From Pedobacter indicus (GTDB taxonomy: Bacteria > Bacteroidota > Bacteroidia > Sphingobacteriales > Sphingobacteriaceae): a stretch of DNA of 64,000 nucleotides. Made by a program: the position numbers and the translations under genes. The DNA lies in assembly GCF_003449035.1 (NCBI RefSeq), contig NZ_QRGB01000001.1, forward strand, positions 3,286,001-3,350,000, read 5' to 3'. The notes below the pieces were generated by a model that was not told the origin of the DNA, searched no databases, and was given only the letters and a program-made list of their open reading frames with translations. Positions 43,834 through 53,814 of the stretch are shown in pieces; the first letter of the stretch is position 1; every line of letters starts with the position of its first letter.

Positions 43834-44435
43834 GATTAATCAAAATGGTATAATAAAATAGTCTTTTTTCGAATAACGAAACCAATAGGGTTATCAAAAT
43901 TTTTCTAAATTAATAATTTTAATAGAACGACACACAAAAAGCGTCAATTATTTGTAGGTTTTGAACCATATAAATCACGAATTTCCCCGAGAGTCGCAAA
44001 ATACTCCAATGCAATGCTTGGTTTCGAAAAACTATCGAACGAGATTTTTTTCTAATCAGCACTTCCCCTGATTTTCAATAATTCATCCCTGAATTTTAAA
44101 CATAGAGTTTTGGCTGCATTTAACTTAAATGATAAATTAACCCTCGTTTAAATCAGCGTCGAATATTAAACGGATCTTAAACAGACATCCTTCGGACATT
44201 AGTCGTGCTGACACGACTAATGTCCGAAGGATGTCCGAACAATGTCCGACTAAAGTCCGTCGAAGAGTACAGTATCTTTCAAGGATAGCTACAGCATTTC
44301 AACTGGAAATAAAGGACTTTACCGGGTATTTAACACGAAAAAAAGCGGGTTGCGTGAAAAATAGAATGTATTAATTTTAACTTAAAAGAAAGTTTAAAAC
44401 CCCGAATCTTGAAAATAAATCTTAGAAAACTAAAT
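43834..44435. other. 602-bp intergenic stretch between SusD and the oxidoreductase operon
   Basis: No gene is supported; frames are short and AT-rich. The middle carries the hairpin and 11-bp repeats at 44184-44260. The remainder shows no other strong repeat. It must hold the promoter of the oxidoreductase operon, but no clear TAnnTTTG box was found near 43833. Confidence 0.5.
44184..44260. repeat. 24-bp perfect hairpin fused to four 11-bp direct repeats
   Basis: Positions 44184-44207 are the exact reverse complement of 44212-44235, with a 4-nt loop CTGA. From 44220 the motif ATGTCCGA starts again every 11 bp (44220, 44231, 44242), with a degraded fourth unit AAGTCCGT at 44253. The left arm also contains the inverse motif TCGGACAT at 44192-44199. 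The unit length equals about one helical turn. Confidence 0.85.
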
Positions 44436-45893
44436 CTATTTTTCCCACCAAACTTTTGTCATCACGTCATCGCCACCAATTCGCTCAGCCGCTATTTGAT
44501 AGTTTTCGGGATTGTATCTCCTCACGTCATTATGATACATAAACCGAGTCGGCATAACACCATCATGCAGCATATATTCTGTTTTAGGTAATACAGGATA
44601 GCCTGTTCTACGGTATTCAAACCATTGTTGATAATCATTGAAGAAAAGTGCGAGATACTTTTGCGTCATTAACTGCTCCATTGTTCCACCGAAAGCTACA
44701 AATTCATTATCAAAATAATTGGCGGGCACTGTACCGCCTTTCCATTGCGTAATGGATGCTGTAACACCTTTTTCGTAAGCTTCTTTGGCGCCTGCACGAT
44801 CATTAAAGTGAAGGGCTACTTCCGCTTTAATAAACTCGACTTCAGCATAGGTCATAATCACTTCAATAATCTCAGTACCCAAAGCTGTGTGTACCATAAG
44901 GTCGCCTTGTGGTGTACTTGGATTATAATTAAATTGTGAGGCGTCTCCCGAGTGTGCTGAAGGTATGCCCTTATAGCCTATAGGAACAACTTTTCCATCG
45001 ACCAACTCGCTAGCTTGTGTCATGAACAGTGCTCTGCGCGGATCTTCTAAATCATTTAACAAATCAACGAAGAAAGAGCTCATAGCCTCAAAATTCACAT
45101 AATCTTGTCTTCGTCCCCAAGCGTAATCATAGGGTGACATCCCACTAATTGGTACCAAAGCGGCCTCCTCATTGCTAGTAAATATCGGATATTTACCAGC
45201 ATTGTCAATCATCCCTTTTAAGCGGTTGTAGCTATCAAACTCGGTACGCTTTGAGGTTCTCAAAAGAAGGCGCATCAATAATGAGTTGTTAAACTTACGC
45301 CACTTCTCCACGTCATTATTGTACAGTAAATCATTACCAGTCATTTCACCACCGGCTTCGTAAACTAAATTTGCGTTTTCTAGCTTATCGATCAGGTAGC
45401 GATAGATTTCCTCCTGCGTATCAAACTTGGGTTGGTTAATACCTTCCTCTGCTCTAAGTGCTTCGCTTAACGGAACGTCTCCAAAGCTATCTGTCAGAAT
45501 CCCTGCTATATAAGCTTCTAAGGTCGCAGCAACGGCGGTATATATAGGAAGTTCTGATTCTATTGCAGCCTGCTCCATTTCTCGGGTATTTCTCAACCAT
45601 TTATATAGAGTATTCCAAGTTCCGTTTCCAGCGTTTTCGTTGACCTCATATCTATGTACACCTCTGGCTACGCTTGGGTTTGGCAATCCAACCTGCATCA
45701 GTTGCCAGGTAAATGAATAACTCCGTTCTGTAAAATAGGTGCTCATTCCATAGATCGTCGGTGTCAATAAACTACCAGGAGTTACCTCATCGATACGATT
45801 TGGATCTGTGTTTAAACTGTCAAAGTCTTTTGTACAAGATGACAGGAAGAATATATTTAAAATGATCAAGCCACCTAATAAAATCTTTTTCAT
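44436..45893 (-). CDS. SusD/RagB-family surface lipoprotein
   Basis: The 485-aa protein has a lipoprotein signal (IFFLSSCTKDFDSLNTDPN) and the start typical of the SusD-like-2 group. It forms the ligand-binding lid on its SusC partner at the cell surface. Four TPR-like helical pairs and the C-terminal WFEYRRTGYPVLP and RFMYHNDVRRYNPENYQ, common in SusD homologues, are visible. It lies 21 nt after the SusC gene. Ligand is unknown. Confidence 0.93.
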   Translation of the reverse strand: MKKILLGGLIILNIFFLSSCTKDFDSLNTDPNRIDEVTPGSLLTPTIYGMSTYFTERSYSFTWQLMQVGLPNPSVARGVHRYEVNENAGNGTWNTLYKWLRNTREMEQAAIESELPIYTAVAATLEAYIAGILTDSFGDVPLSEALRAEEGINQPKFDTQEEIYRYLIDKLENANLVYEAGGEMTGNDLLYNNDVEKWRKFNNSLLMRLLLRTSKRTEFDSYNRLKGMIDNAGKYPIFTSNEEAALVPISGMSPYDYAWGRRQDYVNFEAMSSFFVDLLNDLEDPRRALFMTQASELVDGKVVPIGYKGIPSAHSGDASQFNYNPSTPQGDLMVHTALGTEIIEVIMTYAEVEFIKAEVALHFNDRAGAKEAYEKGVTASITQWKGGTVPANYFDNEFVAFGGTMEQLMTQKYLALFFNDYQQWFEYRRTGYPVLPKTEYMLHDGVMPTRFMYHNDVRRYNPENYQIAAERIGGDDVMTKVWWEK

Positions 45894-45914
45894 AACGATA
45901 TTAAATAACAGTAA

Positions 45915-48900
45915 TTAAAAATTAAATTTCAGATTGAAACCCCAAGTTCTCGGTGTGGGAAGTTGGCCCATTTCTACGCCCGGTACAATCGTCGACCCGT
46001 TTAAGGATGCTGTTTCAGGATCGAATATTGGGAAATCTGATATCATAGCTATATCTCTTCCATATACGGCTACACTTGCACCTTTCACGCGTAATCTCGA
46101 AACAAATGAAGCTGGTAGTGTATATTCCAAACGCACCTCTCTCAATTTTAAGTAGGAAGCATCGAAGCTGTTTGTCTCGATATTTGCACGGCGGTAGTAG
46201 TCACCATACCATGTGTTAATTGCTACCGGAGTGGTATTTGGAGAATAACTTCCGTCTGCATTTTCAACAACACCTTCGCCAATCACTGTTCCTGTTTCTC
46301 TACCAAGCAAGGTATGTGTCAGCTTACCTTGTTCACTCATCTTGTGATGTGTTTGAGAATATACAATACCACCGTATTGTCCATCAATCAACGCACTTAA
46401 ACGGAAATTTTTGTACTTAAACTCATTGAAAAAACCACCTCTCCAATCAGCATAAGCATTACCTATTTTGGTAATATCTGCTGGACGAACTGCCAAACCA
46501 GTTTCAGCATCAAATACAACGTCACCATTTTCATTGCGCACTAACCCGTATCCCCAGATGTCACCGGTCGATCCACCTACCGTGGCGATGATTGAAGCTG
46601 TTCCGCTCGTTGCTATGATTTGCTCTTCGCTACCGATGTTCTCGCTTAAGGTCAGCACTTCGTTATCGTTCTTTGACCAAGTGATGTTCGTATTCCAGCT
46701 AAAATCTCTCGTTGATACTGGCGTCGCCCCTAACATCACTTCAATACCACGATTCCGAATCTTACCTCCGTTAATAAATGCGGAAGAGAAACCGGTCGTC
46801 ACATCCAATGGAATAGTCAACACTTGATTGACAGTCTCGTTATTATAAAAATTCACATCAGCGTAAACTCGGTTATTAAGTAACGCAAAGTTCAACCCTG
46901 CCTCCCACGAAGAGGAAATTTCGGGCTTAAGTTCTGCATTGTGAAGAGAAGTCGGCGCCTCCGCTGAACCAGGAAATGCCGACGTAGAATAATATTTCGA
47001 TAATCTATAAGGATCTGTATCTGTACCCACCTGAGCCCATGACAGTCTTGCCTTCGCAAATGAAATTGCTTCCGGCAATGTTAGCAAGTCGCTTAACACA
47101 AAACTGCTACTAACAGAAGGGTAAAAATAAGAACGATTATCTTCTGGTAGCGTCGATGACCAATCATTCCGTCCGGTGATATCCAAAAAGATCCGATCTT
47201 TCCATGAAAAATTTACTAAACCATAAACACTGTTCGTTTGACGCTTCATAATCTCATTTTCAGCTAGCGCCCGGTCCGATGCATTAGACAACTTATAAAT
47301 GCCCGGAAGGGTCAAACCCCGTGCTATTGAATTGTTCAGTTTGGATTCCCCTCTCATCGTATTTGCTCCCACGGATGCGTTTATCGAGAAATCCTGATTC
47401 AATTCATCCTGAAAAGTCAACAAAGCATCTGTATTTGACTCAAAGAAATAAACGTCTTGTTGCTTGTAGAAGCCTTGCGGAAAGTTTGATGTGTTCCATG
47501 GGCGACGTTGCTCACGTTGATCTTGACGCATGTTCAGACCAGAACGCAACATGAGGCTCCAACGATCATCGAAAGTGTAAGTTCCTTGCAAATTGCCGAC
47601 AACATTGGCGCTTTGAAGACTGTTTGTCATCTCATGAGCAATAAGATAAGGGTTTTCTATATAGGAGCTGAACGGGTGAATTTGCTCAATTTGCTCTTTG
47701 CCTTCTTTCCATCGTGGTTCATACCATGCCAGATCAACATTCGGATTCTGGAAAATCATGAAATAAGCAATTGACTGATTGTTATATCCCGTTCCCGGAA
47801 GATTGTCACTTGATTTATCTGTATAACTAAACTTTCCATTCAACGTCAGTTTGTCCGACACCCTCATATTCGTATTTAAAGACGCGACCAAGCGTTCGAA
47901 GCCGGTGTTAGGCATGATCCACTCATTTTTTGTATGAGTAATTGAGGCCCGACCGCTAAACCGCTCGCCTGCTCCGTCGATCGCAACACTGTTCGTTGTA
48001 TTGAAACCCGTACGAAAAAAACCTGTGACGTTATCTTCATAAGGAACCCATGGTTGTGGCGATGCAGACTGACCTTCTAAAGTAGGATCATATTGATAAT
48101 AGCTTTGTCCCTCGAACTTCGGACCAAATGCACTTGATGTTGATCCTGTATTTGCTCCGTCAGGTGACAATTGATATGAATAATACAGTTCTCCAGCTGC
48201 ATTTCTATTATTATTACCCTGTCCGTATTCGTATTGACGATCTGGCCACTGCAAAATATCATTCACACTGGTGTTCGAATTGAACGAGACCCCAATGCCG
48301 TCTTTATTTCTACCCGATTTAGTTGTGATGATCAGTGCTCCATTACCTGCCCTACTACCGTACAAAGCTGTTGCGGCTGCACCCTTCAAAACTGTAACCG
48401 ACTCAATATCATCTGGGTTGATATCAGATAAGCCGTTACCGAAATCGATCGGAATATCTTTGTCATCGCCAGATGCACCCGGGCCGTAGGCTTGATCCAC
48501 TCCAGATGAAGCTTTACCATTAATCATCGGAATACCATCTACGACAATCAAAGCCTCATTTCGGTTTGGGTCTAACGAACGATCCCCACGAAGATTAATC
48601 CTCGTTGAATTGATTGGACCAGAGCTCGCTTGAGTCAAATTCAATCCAGGCACCTTACCTTTAAGTGCATCAGTCCAGTTATTTGACATCGCCTCTGTAA
48701 AATCTTCACCTTTCACCGTTGTCACACCATACCCTAAGCCCTTAGCTTCCCGTTCGATTCCTAGGGCAGTTACTACAACCTCTGACAAACCTCTTGCTTC
48801 ATTTTGCAATTGGATAACTAAGCCAGATTCAGCTCGTGTTACCTCCATCTCATAGGGGCTTAATCCAATAAAAGCAAACCTTAGCGTAGTTCCGGTATTC

Positions 48901-49124
48901 ACATTTAACGAAAAACTTCCATTGGCATCTGTTACTCCAACGCTGGTTTCATTTGCAACAATTGAGACCCCCGGCAGGGCCTCGCGATCATCCGCGGAAT
49001 AAACGACACCTTGTATCGTTACCAGCTTTTCTTGTGCATATAAGCTTGTACAGAACAAGCTTAAAACTAAAATAAGCGTAAACATGAGACGGGCGCTCAC
49101 CCGATTAATGTAAATTTGTTTCAT
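45915..49124 (-). CDS. SusC/RagA-family TonB-dependent transporter
   Basis: The 1069-aa outer-membrane protein has a signal peptide (LFCTSLYAQ) and an N-terminal carboxypeptidase-regulatory-like domain (ITIQGVVYSADDREALPGVSI type, about 35-110). A plug follows with SNNWTDALKGKVPGLNLTQASSG, DGIPMINGK and the SusC signature ESVTVLKGAAATALYGSRAGNGALIITTKSG. A 22-strand barrel ends in FNLKFNF. It imports substrate bound by its SusD partner. No anti-sigma FecR or sigma gene adjoins, so regulation is not local. Confidence 0.96.
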   Translation of the reverse strand: MKQIYINRVSARLMFTLILVLSLFCTSLYAQEKLVTIQGVVYSADDREALPGVSIVANETSVGVTDANGSFSLNVNTGTTLRFAFIGLSPYEMEVTRAESGLVIQLQNEARGLSEVVVTALGIEREAKGLGYGVTTVKGEDFTEAMSNNWTDALKGKVPGLNLTQASSGPINSTRINLRGDRSLDPNRNEALIVVDGIPMINGKASSGVDQAYGPGASGDDKDIPIDFGNGLSDINPDDIESVTVLKGAAATALYGSRAGNGALIITTKSGRNKDGIGVSFNSNTSVNDILQWPDRQYEYGQGNNNRNAAGELYYSYQLSPDGANTGSTSSAFGPKFEGQSYYQYDPTLEGQSASPQPWVPYEDNVTGFFRTGFNTTNSVAIDGAGERFSGRASITHTKNEWIMPNTGFERLVASLNTNMRVSDKLTLNGKFSYTDKSSDNLPGTGYNNQSIAYFMIFQNPNVDLAWYEPRWKEGKEQIEQIHPFSSYIENPYLIAHEMTNSLQSANVVGNLQGTYTFDDRWSLMLRSGLNMRQDQREQRRPWNTSNFPQGFYKQQDVYFFESNTDALLTFQDELNQDFSINASVGANTMRGESKLNNSIARGLTLPGIYKLSNASDRALAENEIMKRQTNSVYGLVNFSWKDRIFLDITGRNDWSSTLPEDNRSYFYPSVSSSFVLSDLLTLPEAISFAKARLSWAQVGTDTDPYRLSKYYSTSAFPGSAEAPTSLHNAELKPEISSSWEAGLNFALLNNRVYADVNFYNNETVNQVLTIPLDVTTGFSSAFINGGKIRNRGIEVMLGATPVSTRDFSWNTNITWSKNDNEVLTLSENIGSEEQIIATSGTASIIATVGGSTGDIWGYGLVRNENGDVVFDAETGLAVRPADITKIGNAYADWRGGFFNEFKYKNFRLSALIDGQYGGIVYSQTHHKMSEQGKLTHTLLGRETGTVIGEGVVENADGSYSPNTTPVAINTWYGDYYRRANIETNSFDASYLKLREVRLEYTLPASFVSRLRVKGASVAVYGRDIAMISDFPIFDPETASLNGSTIVPGVEMGQLPTPRTWGFNLKFNF

Positions 49125-49183
49125 ATTCTTAACCTAAGTAATTACTATGCAGACACTAACTTATTGGCATCTAAAAATTGCTG

Positions 49184-49211
49184 CAAGTATAGCGTAATAC
49201 TATTAACCCAA
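49184..49211 (-). promoter_or_regulatory. Promoter of the susC-susD operon
   Basis: On the minus strand TTG (49209-49211) and TATACTTG (49184-49191, one mismatch to TAnnTTTG) are 17 nt apart, leaving a leader of about 55 nt. Confidence 0.5.
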
Positions 49212-49263
49212 CGTTAATAATACATTAAGCTAAGAGAGAAGAATACGGTAAAAAGCAGGGAGG

Positions 49264-49992
49264 TTATTTGATCAAGATATGAAGCAAGCAGGCTAATAAA
49301 GCCCCTAAGAGTGGGCCTACTACCGGTACCCACGCGTAGCTCAGATTAAAGTCCGCTTTATTTTTTATTGGCAGCAAGGCGTGTACTATACGGGGACCTA
49401 GGTCACGTGCGGGGTTGATCGCGTAGCCGGTTGTTCCGCCAAGTGATAAACCGATAACCCATACAACGAAAGCAACCGGTATGGCCCCGATGGAGCCAAG
49501 CCCGACCGGACTTTGCGTGTCTCTTATTTCGGCATCGGTAAAATAGAACACTGCAAAAATCAGGACAAAAGTCCCTATAACTTCACTTAACAAGTTGATG
49601 GGAAGGTTACGAATGGCGGGTGAGGTACAAAAAACAGCCTGTTTAGCACCACGATCTTCCGTAGCCTTAAAATGTTCAAAATGAATAAGCCATACAAAAA
49701 AAGCACCGATCATAGCACCTAAAAACTGAGCGACGACAAATTGTAACCCTTCAGCCCACGTCAGGTCTGTACTGATCACCATTGCCAATGTCACCGCGGG
49801 GTTTAAGTGAGCTCCACTATAAGGCCCGGCAATTACAACACCTGTAAACACCGCCAAGGCCCACGCCGTTGTTATGACGATCCACCCACCACCATGACCA
49901 TTCGTTCCTTTCAACAATACATTAGCAACAACACCTCCTCCTAATAAAATTAAGATGGCTGTTCCTATTAACTCTGCTAAAAAAGGTGTCAT
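49264..49992 (-). CDS. glpF: Glycerol facilitator (aquaporin family)
   Basis: The 242-aa channel has six membrane helices and both half-helix motifs, SGAHLNPAVTLAM and GYAINPARDLGPR. The Asp after the second NPA (NPARD) is the glycerol-facilitator hallmark. It lets glycerol diffuse across the inner membrane. It follows the glycerol kinase gene by 27 nt and is surely co-transcribed with it. Confidence 0.93.
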   Translation of the reverse strand: MTPFLAELIGTAILILLGGGVVANVLLKGTNGHGGGWIVITTAWALAVFTGVVIAGPYSGAHLNPAVTLAMVISTDLTWAEGLQFVVAQFLGAMIGAFFVWLIHFEHFKATEDRGAKQAVFCTSPAIRNLPINLLSEVIGTFVLIFAVFYFTDAEIRDTQSPVGLGSIGAIPVAFVVWVIGLSLGGTTGYAINPARDLGPRIVHALLPIKNKADFNLSYAWVPVVGPLLGALLACLLHILIK

Positions 49993-50019
49993 AATTTTTG
50001 GTTTAAAACTCGTAAATAA

Positions 50020-51522
50020 CTATTGATGGTTTTCCAAATCTGCCCATGCTTTTGCGGTTTTAACCGCGCGATCCCAATTGGTCATTCTGTCCGCGATATT
50101 TATTTCACCGGATGGTTTAAAGACTTTGTCTATTTGCCATTGTTCTTGAATATCCTGGATATTTTCCCAATAACCAACCGCAAGGCCGGCCAAATAAGCA
50201 GCGCCTATGGCAGTTACTTCTGTCAATTTGGGACGAACCACGTCTGCTGCAAGAATATCCGATTGAAATTGCATCAGCAAATCGTTAGCGGTTGCACCTC
50301 CATCGACACGTAATTCGTGAATATCGACTCCTGAATCAGCTTCCATCGCCTTTAGAATATCGACCGTTTGAAATGCAATGCTCTCCAAAGCGGCCCGAGC
50401 GATATGCGCTGATGTACTTCCACGAGACAGCCCCACGATGGTTCCGCGTGCATACGCATCCCAATGCGGAGCCCCCAATCCGGCAAACGCCGGCACAAGA
50501 TAAACGCCATCTGTATCTTTCACTTGTTTGGCAAGAGCCTCTACCTCTTCGGATTTTTTAATTATGCCAAGTCCGTCTCGAAGCCATTGAACTACCGCAC
50601 CAGCTATAAAAATACTCCCTTCAAGTGCATAGCTGACTTCGTCACCAATTTTCCAAGCGATGGTTGTGACGAGGTTATTTTTAGAAATAATGGGTTCCGA
50701 CCCAATATTCATCAACATAAAACAACCCGTTCCATAGGTATTTTTGACCATACCCGATTGTGTACATAACTGGCCAAAAAGTGCTGCTTGCTGATCACCG
50801 CCGATACCGGCAATTGGAATTCTGACTGAAAAGATATCTCCAGCAGTCTTCCCATATACCTCGCTGGAAGACCTAACCTCGGGCAACATACTTTCCGGGA
50901 TGTCAAGCAAACTGAGGAGCTCTTGATCCCAAGATAAACTGTGAATATTATAAAGCATGGTGCGTGACGCATTCGACACATCGGTAACATGCGTTTCACC
51001 ATTTGTTAATTTCCATATCAACCATGAATCTACCGTACCGAATGCAAGCTCTCCCTTTTCTGCTTTTTCCCTGGCACCTTCAACGTTTTCAAGTATCCAA
51101 CGAATTTTCGTCCCCGAGAAATACGAGTCGATCAGCAATCCGGTTTTATGACGGATGGCATCTTCATGTCCTTCCTTTTTAAGCTGATCACAGTAGCCAG
51201 CCGTTCTCCTGTCCTGCCATACGATTGCATTAAAAATCGGCTTACCTGTCTTCCGATCCCATACGACGGTGGTTTCTCGTTGGTTGGAAATTCCTATGCC
51301 TGCAATTTGAGAAGCGGACAAACCCGCCTTGCTGACAGCTTCAGTAGCGACGCCTAATTGTGTTGACCAAATTTCTAAAGGATCATGCTCTACCCAGCCT
51401 GGCGAGGGATAGTGTTGCTGAAACTCTTTTTGTGCAATACTGATGACATCACCGTTTTTATTGAATACGATTGCTCGTGAACTTGTCGTGCCTTGATCTA
51501 ATGATAAAATATAGGTCTCCAT
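50020..51522 (-). CDS. glpK: Glycerol kinase
   Basis: The 500-aa FGGY kinase phosphorylates glycerol to glycerol-3-phosphate. It has [17 protein letters not shown] at the N-terminus, the ATP/FGGY signatures [13 protein letters not shown] and [13 protein letters not shown], and the glycerol-binding [10 protein letters not shown]. Length is standard. It leads the operon with glpF. A consensus promoter and an inverted repeat lie upstream, next to the divergent DeoR-type regulator. Confidence 0.97.
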   Translation of the reverse strand: METYILSLDQGTTSSRAIVFNKNGDVISIAQKEFQQHYPSPGWVEHDPLEIWSTQLGVATEAVSKAGLSASQIAGIGISNQRETTVVWDRKTGKPIFNAIVWQDRRTAGYCDQLKKEGHEDAIRHKTGLLIDSYFSGTKIRWILENVEGAREKAEKGELAFGTVDSWLIWKLTNGETHVTDVSNASRTMLYNIHSLSWDQELLSLLDIPESMLPEVRSSSEVYGKTAGDIFSVRIPIAGIGGDQQAALFGQLCTQSGMVKNTYGTGCFMLMNIGSEPIISKNNLVTTIAWKIGDEVSYALEGSIFIAGAVVQWLRDGLGIIKKSEEVEALAKQVKDTDGVYLVPAFAGLGAPHWDAYARGTIVGLSRGSTSAHIARAALESIAFQTVDILKAMEADSGVDIHELRVDGGATANDLLMQFQSDILAADVVRPKLTEVTAIGAAYLAGLAVGYWENIQDIQEQWQIDKVFKPSGEINIADRMTNWDRAVKTAKAWADLENHQ

Positions 51523-51540
51523 AATAATTTAGGTTTTTTA

Positions 51541-51562
51541 TTCATTGAACGAATCAAATGAA
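51541..51562. promoter_or_regulatory. Operator candidate near the glpK start site
   Basis: TTCATTGA (51541-51548) and TCAAATGAA (51554-51562) form an inverted repeat with one bulged base and a 5-nt centre. It lies at and just downstream of the predicted transcription start of glpK, a position suited to a repressor. Confidence 0.4.
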
Positions 51563-51568
51563 ACTATA

Positions 51569-51598
51569 CAAAACTATAAATTCACGAATAAAAACAAA
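51569..51598 (-). promoter_or_regulatory. Promoter of glpK-glpF
   Basis: On the minus strand TTTG (51595-51598) and TAGTTTTG (51569-51576) are 18 nt apart. The leader would be about 40 nt. Confidence 0.65.
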
Positions 51599-51624
51599 AC
51601 ATAAAGGTTAAAATAAATTTAATT

Positions 51625-51654
51625 TTTGAATTACGCGCATTCTCACTATCTTTC
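51625..51654 (+). promoter_or_regulatory. Promoter of the DeoR-type regulator
   Basis: TTTG (51625-51628) and TATCTTTC (51647-51654, one mismatch) are 18 nt apart. The start would be about 10 nt before the ATG at 51670. Confidence 0.5.
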
Positions 51655-51669
51655 AAAAAAACTACCCAA

Positions 51670-52434
51670 ATGATTAGTTTAGCCGACAGACACCGAATAA
51701 TTTTAGAAAAAATAAAAAAAGAAGGCAAGGTCAATGTGCTAGACCTTTGTGAAATGCTGGACGTCTCTTCCGTAACCATACGAAAGGATTTGAAACAACT
51801 GGAAGACAAAAACCTTTTGTTTCGCATTCATGGCGGTGCTACGTTAAATAATCCATATACCATGGACAGGCCGGTTAATGTAAAAGAGAAACTGCAAACC
51901 GAAGAGAAAAACAAGATCGGCATAACGGCTGCGTCACTCATCGAACCGAATGACTCAATCATTATTGCTTCGGGAACAACGGTCATGGCCTTAGCCCGAC
52001 ATATCAAAACCAAAGAGAGTTTAACGGTAATCACGTCGGCGATTCAAGTTGCTGAAGTACTTTTACAAAATCCAGAGGTTGACGTTCTGATGTTAGGTGG
52101 TCTATTAAGAAAGAGTTCATCATCTGTTATGGGGCCCTATGCTGAAGAAATTTTAAAAGACTTCTTCTGCAGTAAACTTTTTGTCGGGGTTGACGGCATC
52201 GATCTGGAAAACGGACTTACCACCACCAATGTTATGGAAGCCCACCTGAACAGACAAATGATGAGTGTATCTAATAAAACTATCGTACTAGCTGACTCTT
52301 CAAAGTTTGGGAAACGAGGTTTCGGGAAAATCTGTGACATCGATGAAATCGATCAGATTATTACCGATGATGGGATATCCCCTCATACGGTTGATCAGCT
52401 CGAGGCAAAGGGCGTGAAGGTTATTGTTGTCTAA
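51670..52434 (+). CDS. DeoR/GlpR-family transcriptional regulator
   Basis: The 254-aa protein has an N-terminal DeoR helix-turn-helix (RHRIILEKIKKEGKVNVLDLCEMLDVSSVTIRKDL, then RIHGGA) and a C-terminal sugar-phosphate-sensing domain with ASGTTVMALARHI, ITSAIQVAE and VGVDGIDLENGLTT. Divergence from glpK suggests it is the glycerol-3-phosphate-responsive repressor of glpKF. The ligand is inferred from context. Confidence 0.88.
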   Translation: MISLADRHRIILEKIKKEGKVNVLDLCEMLDVSSVTIRKDLKQLEDKNLLFRIHGGATLNNPYTMDRPVNVKEKLQTEEKNKIGITAASLIEPNDSIIIASGTTVMALARHIKTKESLTVITSAIQVAEVLLQNPEVDVLMLGGLLRKSSSSVMGPYAEEILKDFFCSKLFVGVDGIDLENGLTTTNVMEAHLNRQMMSVSNKTIVLADSSKFGKRGFGKICDIDEIDQIITDDGISPHTVDQLEAKGVKVIVV

Positions 52435-52491
52435 TGTAAAGGCTACCTATTATCAAAATTTTTGAAGATAGTTTCTCGACTGGGGAGAGAA

Positions 52492-52537
52492 GTTCCCGAT
52501 TGGCCTATCTTCGAAACACCAATCGGGAACTCTTCTT
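52492..52537. terminator. Bidirectional terminator between DeoR-type and trans-sulfuration genes
   Basis: A perfect 12-bp stem (52492-52503 with 52519-52530, GTTCCCGATTGG) is followed by TCTTCTT. Its plus-strand end reaches the stop of the convergent gene. Confidence 0.65.
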
Positions 52538-53675
52538 AAGCCAATGCTTGTTCCAAGTCGGCTAATAGATCTTCGACGTCCTCTATACCAACACTTAAAC
52601 GTATCAGGTTATCTACAACACCCACTTTTTCCCGTATATCTTTTGGAATGGAACCGTGGGTCATGGTTGCTGGGTGATTAACTAAAGATTCTACCCCGCC
52701 TAATGACTCGGCAAGAGAAAACACCTTAAACGATGAGGCTATCTTGAATGTATTTTCAAGGGATTTATCTTTAAATACAATGGATAGCATACCTCCAAAA
52801 TCACGCATCTGCTTTTTGGCAATAGCATGATTCGGATGGTCTTCAAACCCTGGCCAATAAACCTTTTCTATCTTGGGGTGGTTTTTTAATGCCTCTGCGA
52901 TTTTTCTACCATTCTCACAATGTGCCTTCATACGCAAGTGCAATGTTTTAATTCCTCGCAAAACAAGGAAGCTATCCTGCGGACCGGGTGTGCCGCCACA
53001 TGCATTGTAATAAAAAAACAAATGATTGTATAAATCTTCATCGTTAACAACCAAGGCACCCATAACGACATCGGAGTGGCCACCGATATATTTAGTCACG
53101 GAGTGCATGACAATATCGGCTCCTAAATCTAAGGGGTTTTGCAAATAAGGTGAAGCGAATGTATTATCGACAGCAAAAAGTATGTTGTTTTCACGAGCTA
53201 TTTTTGAGACCGATTCGATGTCGATAATCTGCATCGTGGGGTTTGTAGGTGTTTCTACCCAGATTAGCTTGGTATCCTCATTGATGTATTTTCGTATCGT
53301 ATCCGGATCGGAGAGGTCAATAAAGTGGAATTTAATACCCAAAGGCTCAAAAACTTTGGTAAATATACGATAGGAGCCGCCGTAAAGGTCATTTCCGGTA
53401 ATCACCTCGTCTCCAGGCCGCAACATCTTCAACACGGTCTCGGTAGCTGCCATTCCGCTTGAAAAAGCAAGACCGAACTGTCCATTTTCCAATGCAGCTA
53501 TGCAATCCTCTAAAGCTTTCCGGGTTGGGTTGGTCCCTCTCGAATATTCATATCCTTTATGATCACCAGGTGATGCTTGGACATAGGTAGTTGTCTGGTA
53601 AATTGGAGTCATTACAGCTCCAGTACTTGGATCTGGAACTTGGCCTGCATGAATGGCCTTCGTAGCAAATTTCAT
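52536..53675 (-). CDS. Cystathionine gamma-synthase/gamma-lyase family enzyme
   Basis: The 379-aa PLP enzyme has FATKAIHAGQVPDPSTGAVM at the start, YEYSRGTNPTR, and the PLP lysine in HSVTKYIGGHSDV. The end NLIRLSVGIEDVEDLLADLEQAL is typical of the Cys/Met metabolism family. It could work as cystathionine gamma-synthase (MetB) or gamma-lyase (MetC/CTH-like); the sequence alone does not decide. No other methionine gene adjoins. It links sulfur amino acids to the ergothioneine genes next door only by proximity. Confidence 0.88.
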   Translation of the reverse strand: MKFATKAIHAGQVPDPSTGAVMTPIYQTTTYVQASPGDHKGYEYSRGTNPTRKALEDCIAALENGQFGLAFSSGMAATETVLKMLRPGDEVITGNDLYGGSYRIFTKVFEPLGIKFHFIDLSDPDTIRKYINEDTKLIWVETPTNPTMQIIDIESVSKIARENNILFAVDNTFASPYLQNPLDLGADIVMHSVTKYIGGHSDVVMGALVVNDEDLYNHLFFYYNACGGTPGPQDSFLVLRGIKTLHLRMKAHCENGRKIAEALKNHPKIEKVYWPGFEDHPNHAIAKKQMRDFGGMLSIVFKDKSLENTFKIASSFKVFSLAESLGGVESLVNHPATMTHGSIPKDIREKVGVVDNLIRLSVGIEDVEDLLADLEQALA

Positions 53676-53814
53676 ATTCTTAAATCAATTAAATTAATAT
53701 TTTGTTTATCTAAATAGATGTACGAAAACAAGGTACAGCTAAATTAGCTAACACGCAACCCGTGAAACACCAATATTGAAAAAAGGAGTTTCAATCAATA
53801 ATCTTAGGAACACT

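Noticed and set aside
44184-44235. Terminator for the SusC/SusD operon
   Set aside because: The stem is strong but lies about 200 nt from the susD stop and lacks a proper T-run; a repeat-derived structure is more likely.
44184-44260. CRISPR array
   Set aside because: The 11-bp units have 3-bp spacers and a shared hairpin; no spacer-length unique segments and no cas genes are present.
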